From Chlamydiota bacterium (lineage in GTDB: Bacteria; Chlamydiota; Chlamydiia; Chlamydiales; Parachlamydiaceae), in NCBI GenBank assembly GCA_013287815.1, contig JABDDC010000017.1, positions 1 to 34,119 of the forward strand: a DNA stretch of 34,119 bases, read 5' to 3'. Shown here one piece after another: positions 25,503 to 32,691 of this stretch. Positions within the stretch are counted from its first letter, which is position 1; each line of letters opens with the position of its first letter. The position numbers were made by a program, and so were the translations under genes. Under the pieces are notes generated by a model, which was given only the letters and a program-made list of their open reading frames with translations, ran no database searches and had not been told where the DNA came from.

Positions 25503-25891
25503 TTTCAACGCAAAGGTACAAAGAAATAAAAGATGCAAAGAAAGATGGGGAGATTGAAATGATTTTTTAAATTCCATTAACGACTCTTATGATTCCGTCT
25601 TTAACATATTCCTTTCCAAAATTAATCAGAAGACCTAATTTAAGTTTTGTTAGCCTCAGATAGGTTAATAGTTGAGCTTTATGTATTGAACAAATTTCTT
25701 CTGTAGCCTTAACTTCTATAATAACTTTATCATTTACGAGTATGTCCAGACGAAATGGTTCTTTCACAATCACCCCTTTATAATTTACATAAACTGGAAC
25801 TTGTCTTTTAGTTGAAAATTCACAAGGGTTATACCACAAATTAATTTTTCTTTCTTTACTTCTTTTGTTTCTTTGCACCTTTGCGTTGAAA
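25503..25891. mobile_element. GxxExxY cassette with 43-bp terminal inverted repeats
   Basis: The left end 25503-25545 and right end 25849-25891 are inverted copies, 39 of 43 bases identical, starting TTTCAACGCAAAGGT and continuing as a purine-rich AAAG-type repeat. They enclose 303 bases with one minus-strand gene of the GxxExxY family. The left end begins 2 bases outside the dnaG ATG and the right end lies 29 bases before the recD2 ATG, so the unit occupies the whole divergent regulatory interval. No target duplication was recognised. Confidence 0.7.
25567..25878 (-). CDS. GxxExxY-family protein, N-terminally truncated
   Basis: The body of this 103-aa frame matches GxxExxY proteins: RQVPVYVNYKGV, FRLDILVNDKVIIEVKAT, IHKAQLLTYLRLTKLKLGLL and INFGKEYVKDGI. 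The family has a PD-(D/E)xK-nuclease-like core (here the Asp of RLDILV and the Glu-x-Lys of IIEVKA). Its function is unproven. The first 20 or so residues come from the flanking inverted repeat (basic, RNKRSKERK), and the N-terminal helix with the eponymous GxxExxY motif is missing. The only start is a GTG at 25878 inside the right repeat, without a good ribosome site. It may be a decayed cassette gene rather than an expressed protein. Confidence 0.6.
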   Translation of the reverse strand: MQRNKRSKERKINLWYNPCEFSTKRQVPVYVNYKGVIVKEPFRLDILVNDKVIIEVKATEEICSIHKAQLLTYLRLTKLKLGLLINFGKEYVKDGIIRVVNGI

Positions 25892-25920
25892 TTTTGACGG
25901 CTCTGGTTTATGATTTATCC

Positions 25921-28080
25921 ATGGAACAAATTAATGGTTATATTGAACGAATTACTTTTCATAGCGACGAATCAGGCTTCACCGTCGCCCAGCTGCAGCA
26001 GCCCAAGCATAGGGAACTCACCTGCATTGTTGGCACTATGCCTGGCATCCAGCCTGGTGAGACAGTCCGCTGCTACGGCAAATGGAAATCCCACCTTGTC
26101 CATGGAAATCAATTTGAAATTGAAAAGTTTTCTGTAGAAGCCCCTGCTGACCTGATAGGTATCAAAAAATATTTAGGGTCTGGCTTAATCAAGGGAATTG
26201 GACCCAAATACTCATCCAAAATTGTTGAAAAATTCGGCATCGAAACACTCAACATCATCGATCAGTTCCCTGAAAGACTATTAGAGATTCCCGGCTTCGG
26301 GCGTAAAAAAATTGAGTGCATTAAAAACTGCTGGACGGAACAGCGAAGCATCCGTGATGTAATGGTCTTTTTGCAAGGTCATGGGGTCAGTCCTGCCTTC
26401 GCCCAAAAAATCTTTAAAACCTACGGCAGCAAGAGCGTTGCCACCGTAAAAGAAAACCCCTACTGCCTCGCGCGGGACATGTTCGGTGTCGGATTCAAAA
26501 CAGCCGACAACCTGGCTGAGAAGATGGGGATAGGTAAAGAATCTCATCAAAGGACCGATGCCGGCATCGAATATGTCTTGTTGGAACTCTCCCAGCATGG
26601 CCATGTATGCTACCCTGTAGAGGAATTTTTGAAGGAAGCTGAAAAAACATTGGAAATAACAGCAGCACAAATCGAACCGCGGCTTCAGATCTTACAAAAT
26701 GAGGACAGGATTGAGTTGGCCGACATCATGGGAAACGGGGTCAAAAAGCCGTATGTCTGGATCAAGTACCTCTTTGCTTCCGAAATGGGAATTGCAAGAG
26801 AAATGAAGCGGCTTAAAAAAGGGATAAGCCTTTTAAGACAGATCGACAAGGAAAAAGCAATCCAGTGGGTTCAGCAGCAGCTGAACATCGAACTGGCGGA
26901 AAATCAAAAGATTGCAGTCGCCCATGCTATCAGCGGCAAGCTGCACATCATCACTGGAGGGCCAGGCACCGGTAAAAGCACCATCACCAATGCCATACTG
27001 ACCATCATGGACAAGCTGACGACTAAAATCTGTCTGGCGGCGCCAACAGGCAGAGCAGCCAAGCGGATGAGCGAAATCACAGGGCGAAAAGCTTTGACCA
27101 TCCATAGCTTGCTTGAATTTGATTTTAAAGGGGGCTTTAAACGCAATCGCGATAATCGGCTTGAATGTGATTTAATCATCATCGACGAAGCGAGCATGAT
27201 CGATACATCGCTCATGTACAATCTTCTCAAAGCCATCCCAGACCAAGCCCGCGTCATCTTTGTCGGTGACATCAACCAGCTGCCAAGCGTTGGTCCAGGC
27301 AACGTATTGCGGGATATGATCGGATCCAGAGGCATCCCTGTCACTACCCTCAAAGAGATTTTCAGACAGGCTGCGGGCTCACACATCATCACCAATGCCC
27401 ATAAAATCAATAATGGTTTATTTCCAAGCTTATACAACGGCAAAGAGTCCGATTTCTTCTTTATGGAATGTGAAGAAAATGAAGAAGTAATGAATACTAT
27501 CATCAAGCTAGTATCGCAAAGACTGCCCAACCGCTACGGCTTTAGCCCAACAGCAGATATTCAAGTGCTGGCTCCCATGAAAAAGGGATTCATAGGCACA
27601 GAAAACCTCAACATCGAACTGCAAAAAACGCTCAATCCTAAAGAGATTGGCCTCCACCGAGGTTTCCAAAAATTCCATGTTGGCGACAAAGTCATGCAAA
27701 CGCGTAATGACTACCAGAAAGAGGTATTCAACGGCGACATCGGCTATATCATGAATATCGATCCTGACGATCAGGTTGTCGTGATCAAGTTTGACGACCG
27801 TGAAGTTCCCTACAGCTACTCGGAGATGGATGAAGTGATCCTGGCCTATGCCATTTCCATCCATAAGTTTCAGGGAAGCGAATGCCCTTGTGTCGTTATG
27901 CCCATCCATACCAGCCACTTCATTATGCTGCACCGCAACTTACTTTATACAGGCATCACTCGTGGAAAGAAACTTGTCGTTCTGGTGGGCACCAAGAAAG
28001 CCATTTCCATCGCCATCCATAATGATGAAGTAAAAAAACGTTATACCAGCTTGCAGCAGGCCCTAATGGAACATCTCTAA
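25921..28080 (+). CDS. recD2: RecD2-type DNA helicase
   Basis: A 719-aa superfamily 1B helicase of the RecD2 type (RecD-like without RecBC), which unwinds DNA 5' to 3' in repair. The start at 25921 (MEQINGYIERITFHS) is an ATG; the frame extends upstream into the cassette repeat only through a TTG. In order: an N-terminal beta/OB-like region, helix-hairpin-helix repeats (GSGLIKGIGPKYSSKIVEKF, LLEIPGFGRKKIECI), Walker A GGPGTGKST (near 350), Walker B LIIIDEASMID (near 420), GDINQLPSVGPGNVLRD (motif III), FRQAAGS (motif IV), and the C-terminal IHKFQGSECP and YTGITRGKK (motifs V and VI). Its stop overlaps the ATG of the next gene (TAATG), so the two are translationally coupled. Confidence 0.95.
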   Translation: MEQINGYIERITFHSDESGFTVAQLQQPKHRELTCIVGTMPGIQPGETVRCYGKWKSHLVHGNQFEIEKFSVEAPADLIGIKKYLGSGLIKGIGPKYSSKIVEKFGIETLNIIDQFPERLLEIPGFGRKKIECIKNCWTEQRSIRDVMVFLQGHGVSPAFAQKIFKTYGSKSVATVKENPYCLARDMFGVGFKTADNLAEKMGIGKESHQRTDAGIEYVLLELSQHGHVCYPVEEFLKEAEKTLEITAAQIEPRLQILQNEDRIELADIMGNGVKKPYVWIKYLFASEMGIAREMKRLKKGISLLRQIDKEKAIQWVQQQLNIELAENQKIAVAHAISGKLHIITGGPGTGKSTITNAILTIMDKLTTKICLAAPTGRAAKRMSEITGRKALTIHSLLEFDFKGGFKRNRDNRLECDLIIIDEASMIDTSLMYNLLKAIPDQARVIFVGDINQLPSVGPGNVLRDMIGSRGIPVTTLKEIFRQAAGSHIITNAHKINNGLFPSLYNGKESDFFFMECEENEEVMNTIIKLVSQRLPNRYGFSPTADIQVLAPMKKGFIGTENLNIELQKTLNPKEIGLHRGFQKFHVGDKVMQTRNDYQKEVFNGDIGYIMNIDPDDQVVVIKFDDREVPYSYSEMDEVILAYAISIHKFQGSECPCVVMPIHTSHFIMLHRNLLYTGITRGKKLVVLVGTKKAISIAIHNDEVKKRYTSLQQALMEHL

Positions 28081-29135
28081 TGGCTAAAAAATCTGGCAAC
28101 CCATACTCTAAGTTGATCAAAAAGTCGACAATCGGCAGCGTCATCGCACTGCTCCTTTTCTTCATTGTCGAGTTAGCAACGACCATCCATCACGAAAATA
28201 GGCCGATACCCTATTCTGAACATGCGGTTGAACTCTATTCCAACCAGACCGGCGATGACTTAACCGACCTATACGTCTCAGCAATCAATAGTGCTAAAGA
28301 ATCGGTCGTCATGGTGATCTATGCCATGACCGATCCACACATCATTGCCGCGTTAAGACAAAAGTCTGAGGAGGGAATTGAAGTTTTTATCGTATGCGAT
28401 GCCAAAGCTTCTCAAGGGCTAGCCCGCCAGCTTCCCAAGTCCACGGTCATCAAACGAGTTGGCGATGGACTGACCCACCAAAAGATTCTTCTTATAGATA
28501 ATCATGAAGTCATTCTCGGATCAGCCAATATGACTTGGGAATCGCTCAACGTTCATGGTAATCTAATCATGGCTCTCATTCACCCAGAATTAGCGGCCGA
28601 ACTCACTAAAAAGATTCGTAGCATGGATGATGAGGGACACTCCACTCCTTTACTACAAAAGAAAGCTGTCGCAGGCGATCAAACAATTGAATTATGGGTA
28701 CTTCCCGATGATAGCACAGCGGTTCCCCGTTTGATCGAACTGATCAAGTCTGCCAAAAAGACTATCAAAGTCGCCATGTTCACCTGGACCCGCATCGATC
28801 TCACAGAAGAGCTGATCCATGCCCACAAGCGAGGAATCCAGGTCGAGGCGGTCATCGACCGCAACTCAGGCAAAGGAGCTAGCGCCAAAATCGTCAAGAA
28901 GCTTTCGAGTGCTGGCATACCGGTCAAGCTCAGCACCGGCCAGGGACTTCTTCACCATAAATTCGCCTATATCGACGAATCGATCCTGGTCAATGGTTCA
29001 GCTAACTGGACCCTCAACGCCTTCCGGGCCAATGATGATGTCTTCATGGTCATCTATCCTCTCTCATCAATCCAGCAATCCAAGATGAACACGCTCTGGA
29101 CCAGAATCACCAATGAATCGAGAGCGCCGCTTTAA
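28080..29135 (+). CDS. Phospholipase D-family protein with N-terminal membrane anchor
   Basis: A 351-aa protein with two complete HKD motifs: HQKILLIDNHEVILGSANMT (about residue 133) and HHKFAYIDESILVNGSANWT (about 291). Each has the His-x-Lys-x4-Asp set plus the downstream GSAN. Two such motifs form one active site in the PLD superfamily, which includes phospholipases, cardiolipin synthases and Nuc-like nucleases. The basic N-terminus followed by SVIALLLFFIVELATT (about residues 20-37) is an uncleaved signal anchor, placing the catalytic part outside the cytoplasmic membrane. Its ATG overlaps the recD2 stop (TAATG), an odd pairing for an exported enzyme. Chlamydiae carry several PLD-like proteins; whether this one acts on lipid or DNA cannot be told. 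Confidence 0.9.
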   Translation: MAKKSGNPYSKLIKKSTIGSVIALLLFFIVELATTIHHENRPIPYSEHAVELYSNQTGDDLTDLYVSAINSAKESVVMVIYAMTDPHIIAALRQKSEEGIEVFIVCDAKASQGLARQLPKSTVIKRVGDGLTHQKILLIDNHEVILGSANMTWESLNVHGNLIMALIHPELAAELTKKIRSMDDEGHSTPLLQKKAVAGDQTIELWVLPDDSTAVPRLIELIKSAKKTIKVAMFTWTRIDLTEELIHAHKRGIQVEAVIDRNSGKGASAKIVKKLSSAGIPVKLSTGQGLLHHKFAYIDESILVNGSANWTLNAFRANDDVFMVIYPLSSIQQSKMNTLWTRITNESRAPL

Positions 29136-29142
29136 GGAGACG

Positions 29143-29164
29143 GGAGAGAGGAGCCTCTCTCTCC
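29143..29164 (+). terminator. Possible terminator after the PLD gene
   Basis: An 8-base stem GGAGAGAG/CTCTCTCC with a 6-base loop lies 7 bases after the PLD-family stop. It is purine/pyrimidine rich and has no clear T run, so this is a weak call. Confidence 0.3.
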
Positions 29165-29225
29165 TCTCCTACCTCCTCATTCTTTTCCTATTTCCCATAG
29201 AATGATGGAGTTGCGTAAAAAGAAC

Positions 29226-29254
29226 TTGATTTTATATGAAAGTTAAACGATAAT
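29226..29254 (+). promoter_or_regulatory. Sigma-70-like promoter of the ferredoxin gene
   Basis: TTGATT and GATAAT are separated by exactly 17 bases, 28 bases before the ferredoxin ATG, with AGGAG between. Good match to the housekeeping consensus. Confidence 0.55.
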
Positions 29255-29282
29255 ATCTGTTAATTAATTAGGAGTTAAATAC

Positions 29283-29549
29283 ATGGCAACATTAATATTT
29301 GACCACAGTGGTGATGAGGTGGAACTGCCCGACAATTCCCCAATAGCAGAAGCATGCGAAGAGGCAGGCGTTCCCTTTGCTTGTACCGAAGGTGTTTGCG
29401 GCACTTGTGTCATCGAAATTAAAGAGGGAAATGAAAACTTGTCAAAGGCCACCCAAGAAGAAGAAGACTTCCTTGGCGAAGGCACTAGCCATGAACGATT
29501 GGCCTGCCAATGCCGTATCAAAAGCGGCCGCGTAAGAATTACGTTTTAA
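29283..29549 (+). CDS. 2Fe-2S ferredoxin
   Basis: An 88-aa plant/adrenodoxin-superfamily ferredoxin. The cluster ligands are Cys34, Cys39, Cys42 (PFACTEGVCGTC, the C-x4-C-x2-C pattern) and Cys75 (RLACQC). Two further Cys (25 and 77) are not expected ligands. An acidic helix (KATQEEEDFLGEG) follows the first motif, as in family members that dock to a reductase. It carries one electron in the cytoplasm; the partner is unknown. AGGAG precedes the ATG and a good promoter lies further upstream. The next gene, 23 bases downstream, is an A-type Fe-S carrier, so the pair probably forms an operon concerned with Fe-S cluster supply. Confidence 0.93.
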   Translation: MATLIFDHSGDEVELPDNSPIAEACEEAGVPFACTEGVCGTCVIEIKEGNENLSKATQEEEDFLGEGTSHERLACQCRIKSGRVRITF

Positions 29550-29572
29550 TCCATAAAAAAAAGGAAATCACC

Positions 29573-30322
29573 ATGTCTTGCTGTTCAAAACCAAATAAAG
29601 ATCAAGGCCCCAGCCAGAACCAAAGTCAGTCATCATGCTGCTCCCCCAAAAAAGAGCAACCACCCCAACAAAGTCAGTCATCATGCTGCTCTCCCAAAGA
29701 AGAACAACCACACCAACACCAAAGCCATGGAGGCGGCTGCTGTTCAGCACCTGCTCCAACAAAAAAGACGAATATTGATAAGAACATGACCATCGAAGAA
29801 ATCTTGGGTATGTTTCCATATAAAGCACAAAGGCTGTCTCAAGAGATTACAAATGCCGGCCTGCATTGCGTCGGCTGCCACGCTGCTGTCTGGGAAACAC
29901 TCGAAGGAGGTATGCTCGGCCACGGCAAAAACCAGCATCAGATCGATGACCTGGTGAATAAACTGAATAACTTACTCGCAGAAAAGATAGACATCTCATC
30001 CATCGCCATCACAAGAAGAGCCGCCGACAAGTTTCTTGAAATCCTTTCTGAAGAAGGAAAACAAGGCTGGGGCATGCGTTTCTCTGAGGAGCTGGCCGGC
30101 TGCAACGGCTTCGAGTATGTCCTCGACTTTTCTGAAAAAGCAGAAAAAGAAGACCAGACATTCACAGCCAACGGCATCGAAATCCATGTCAAAAAAGCCA
30201 TGGTACCTCGTCTGCTCGGTTCTGAAATCGACTATGTTGAAGGACTCCGCGGATCAGGCTTCAAAGTGTCTAATCCCAATGTTCGCTCATCCTGCGGTTG
30301 TGGTACCTCACACAACTACTAA
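29573..30322 (+). CDS. A-type Fe-S carrier fused to DUF1858-like domain and Cys-rich repeat
   Basis: A 249-aa three-part protein. The start at 29573 (MSCCSKPNK) is chosen because AAAGGAAA lies just upstream; the longer frame overlaps the ferredoxin. Residues 1-58 hold two 16-residue repeats and a partial third, rich in Ser, Gln, Pro and paired Cys (SSCCSPKKEQPPQ, then SSCCSPKEEQPHQ, GGGCCSAP). Residues about 72-135 resemble DUF1858 (TIEEILGMFPYKAQRLSQEI, with CVGC at 99-102). Residues about 142-249 are an IscA/SufA/ErpA-type domain with its three conserved Cys (Cys177, Cys241, Cys243 in SSCGCGTSHNY). Such carriers hand Fe-S clusters to apoproteins. The extra Cys pairs may bind metal or an additional cluster. 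Operon with the ferredoxin. Confidence 0.88.
   Translation: MSCCSKPNKDQGPSQNQSQSSCCSPKKEQPPQQSQSSCCSPKEEQPHQHQSHGGGCCSAPAPTKKTNIDKNMTIEEILGMFPYKAQRLSQEITNAGLHCVGCHAAVWETLEGGMLGHGKNQHQIDDLVNKLNNLLAEKIDISSIAITRRAADKFLEILSEEGKQGWGMRFSEELAGCNGFEYVLDFSEKAEKEDQTFTANGIEIHVKKAMVPRLLGSEIDYVEGLRGSGFKVSNPNVRSSCGCGTSHNY
29621..29716 (+). repeat. 48-bp tandem repeat in the Fe-S carrier gene
   Basis: Two adjacent 48-base units (29621-29668, 29669-29716), each beginning CAAAGTCAGTCATCATGCTG, encode a 16-residue repeat with one Cys-Cys pair. A degenerate third unit follows. Confidence 0.9.
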
Positions 30323-30335
30323 AGGATGAGGGGGT

Positions 30336-30371
30336 GAAGGATGAAGGTTAGACTTTCATCCTTCATCCTTC
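30336..30371. terminator. Hairpin from inverted GAAGGAT repeats between convergent genes
   Basis: Perfect 12-base arms GAAGGATGAAGG (30336-30347) and its complement (30360-30371) with a 12-base loop lie between the Fe-S carrier and the convergent 642-aa gene. The right arm overlaps the last codons of the latter. It could terminate both transcripts, although there is no U tract. The unit is the same heptamer seen at 2244-2271. Confidence 0.5.
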
Positions 30372-32284
30372 AAGAATGGTTGAAGCCTCTCTTCTGTGTT
30401 TCCCCAGTACAGTCTGCCGTTAACAAATGGATGTTCTCCAGTCTTTTTGGCTTCCTGAATCTGATGAGGGAAGTACGATGGATTATGCAGAATCACCCCA
30501 TTCTCGTTGAAAAACTTGCACGTCGAATAGGTCTGGGGGCCGGATTGACCTTTTACTGTTTCTTGACGGTGCGAAAACAGCATCCTGTGGAGTAAATAAA
30601 AGATGATCTCCCTGATCTTTTCGCTGCAGGTATCTGCAAATTTAAGGACCCAGTCCACCGGAGCTATGCCCGATGTTGCCTTGGTCATCGTCATCTTGAA
30701 AAAGTTGATCGGCTTATCCAACACAGAATTAACGGTTGACTGAATTGCATAAGAACAATTGATAGCAGCCAACTGGAATACTCCTTCCGTCCGTAAAAGC
30801 CTATCATAAACTTGATCTGTAAACTCTTTTGTCTTTTCCAAAGCAGGGAAAAATGTCATGGCAGCCCTCTGACGGAATGTGTAAACGCCATTCTGATCTT
30901 GCAAGGAGAGTACTCTCTTCAGCGTATCGGCAAACATCTGAACAGCTTCCCAAGTATTTTGCTGAAAGCGGTAGGCATAAATGCCGACATTTAACACTTT
31001 CCACTTTCCATCCGGCAAGGCAACGTAAAGCGTCAAAAATCCGTGACAACCCAACGCCTTCAAATTAAGCTCGGTTCTGGTGGCACGCACCTGATAGAAG
31101 AATTTTCTCTCTTTAATCTTATTACCATAAATTTTCTCCATCTCTTCCTGAGTGGCGACCCTCATCGGCGGAGTCTTATCGATCCAATTATCCCGTGTCC
31201 ACGCTTGACTCTCGCTTGGCATCTCATCATAAGTGCCGGTGTCAGCATTATGGTATCCGTAGGCCGGATGGAAATTGACAACTCCCCAGTTAGCACACAA
31301 GTTGGGATTGACTTCCGTCAAATCCTTATTTGCAGACAGCTTGAATAACTCTTCTACGGTAATCCAGTAATTACCTCGTTCAAAGTGGATCAAATTCTTC
31401 GGCTTTAATACATTGACCCACTTCTGCTTGTCCGGTTCAAATTCTTTAAAAGATCCATTGTAGATAGGCAAGCAAAGGACTTTTCTCATAATTCCATTAG
31501 TTGCTGTCGCTACAGTTTTGATAGCCAATGTTTCATTGGCCGGATCGCGTGAATACCCGAGATACTGTGACAATATCGCAGCCTTGATTTTCTTTTGGGT
31601 ATGGAAGTACTTGATCATGATTTCAACAGGATTGTAATCACGGATGGACCACTTCATAAATTCATCAAAGTGCGCATGATTCTGCATCACCATATTAGCC
31701 CAGAGTGGGTGACACGCTGCCATTTCCAGCTCTTTCACTTCCAAGGCATTGACGGCATGGTTATCACATCCTTTTTGTTTGCTCTTCCATTCCTGTGCCA
31801 TTATATTCAGTTTTTTGAAACATACCTCATCTGGATTTTTTAGAGCATTCCGCCCGCCCAAAGACTCTCCTAGGTTATACTGTAGGGAGATTAATGAATA
31901 TTTTATCTGATCCAGCTCCTGTCTGACGGCCGGATCATTGTGCCACTCATTGCCGAGAGCAACGTCCAAGACTTGATGCGTAACTCTAAAGTAGATTTCA
32001 TGGCGGCGGCGATAGGCATCTGCTTCAGCTTGTAATTGTTGACTAGGTACAAGATGCGGGAGAAAAACTTTAACTCCTTTCTGCTCCGCCGCTTCATATG
32101 CCTGATTCACGAATTGAATGAGCTTGATTAAACGAGGCTTGTCATCATTCATCCACACCGCTCTGATATAGCGGTTAAAAAAGCCTTCTTTCGTAATTTT
32201 TCCAATGGCGTCGTAATTGACTGCTGATTGTCCTAAATAATATGAAATCTGCTGCAACCGCCCCTCAAAAGACATTTTATTCAC
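30356..32284 (-). CDS. Unrecognised 642-aa protein
   Basis: No domain was recognised. The GTG start at 32284 is supported by AGAGGAG 9 bases upstream; the ATG three codons later is too far from that site. The protein is soluble, with no signal peptide, and mixed helix and strand. It is rich in aromatic residues, with phrases such as GCHGFLTLYVALPDGKWKVL (about residue 425) and NGRLYWGNTEERLQ near the end. The scattered His and Cys do not form an obvious catalytic signature. The C-terminal residues LKDEG are encoded by the GAAGGAT repeat, suggesting that the original stop was altered by repeat insertion. Normal composition, full length and a good ribosome site argue for a real, probably lineage-specific gene. 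Confidence 0.8.
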   Translation of the reverse strand: MNKMSFEGRLQQISYYLGQSAVNYDAIGKITKEGFFNRYIRAVWMNDDKPRLIKLIQFVNQAYEAAEQKGVKVFLPHLVPSQQLQAEADAYRRRHEIYFRVTHQVLDVALGNEWHNDPAVRQELDQIKYSLISLQYNLGESLGGRNALKNPDEVCFKKLNIMAQEWKSKQKGCDNHAVNALEVKELEMAACHPLWANMVMQNHAHFDEFMKWSIRDYNPVEIMIKYFHTQKKIKAAILSQYLGYSRDPANETLAIKTVATATNGIMRKVLCLPIYNGSFKEFEPDKQKWVNVLKPKNLIHFERGNYWITVEELFKLSANKDLTEVNPNLCANWGVVNFHPAYGYHNADTGTYDEMPSESQAWTRDNWIDKTPPMRVATQEEMEKIYGNKIKERKFFYQVRATRTELNLKALGCHGFLTLYVALPDGKWKVLNVGIYAYRFQQNTWEAVQMFADTLKRVLSLQDQNGVYTFRQRAAMTFFPALEKTKEFTDQVYDRLLRTEGVFQLAAINCSYAIQSTVNSVLDKPINFFKMTMTKATSGIAPVDWVLKFADTCSEKIREIIFYLLHRMLFSHRQETVKGQSGPQTYSTCKFFNENGVILHNPSYFPHQIQEAKKTGEHPFVNGRLYWGNTEERLQPFLKDEG

Positions 32285-32691
32285 AGTATTTTTCTCCTCT
32301 TAAAATGAAAAATATCGTAGCCGATCAAAATTTCCGTTGCAAGCAAAACGGAGGGCGTAGAGGTCAATGTCGTCAAGTTATAGAAATTTACACGATAGCG
32401 AGAATACCAAGATCGAGGGGTTTGCGACGAGTTAATAGTCTTTACCCTCTTAACGAGGAGCAAAACTCCTGAGATTGGCGTTCGCAGGATTGTAGAAATT
32501 CCTTAAACTTGACGACATTGGGCGTAAAGCTGAGGGTGCAATTAAACCTAGAAACCAGACTCCAAAACGGCCGCGCAGTGTGTCACTAAATATTAATCAA
32601 AATTTCAAAAATTAGTATTGACTAATTAATACGAACTCTATCATAATGCTATTTAATTTGTTAATTTTTATTAAATAAAAAGGAGTTTTTT
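32285..32691. other. 407-bp gap with a 15-bp inverted repeat
   Basis: I see no gene. CAATGTCGTCAAGTT at 32365-32379 recurs in perfect inverted form at 32506-32520, each flanked on the inside by TAGAAATT, so the 156-base segment has the look of a small inverted-repeat element or its remnant. Short frames across it show no recognisable protein. The right end holds the promoter of the 182-aa gene. Confidence 0.55.
32618..32647 (+). promoter_or_regulatory. Sigma-70-like promoter of the 182-aa gene
   Basis: TTGACT and CATAAT are separated by 18 bases in AT-rich DNA, 44 bases before the ATG. Confidence 0.5.

Noticed and set aside
25503-25891. CRISPR-like array from the repeated AAAG blocks beside dnaG
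   Set aside because: The repeats are a single inverted pair around a gene, with no regularly spaced units.
29510-29572. Upstream extension of the Fe-S carrier protein
   Set aside because: Overlaps the end of the ferredoxin gene in another frame; the ATG at 29573 has its own ribosome site.
32242-32472. Plus- and minus-strand short frames upstream of the 642-aa gene
   Set aside because: They lie in the inverted-repeat gap, with no ribosome site or recognisable protein.
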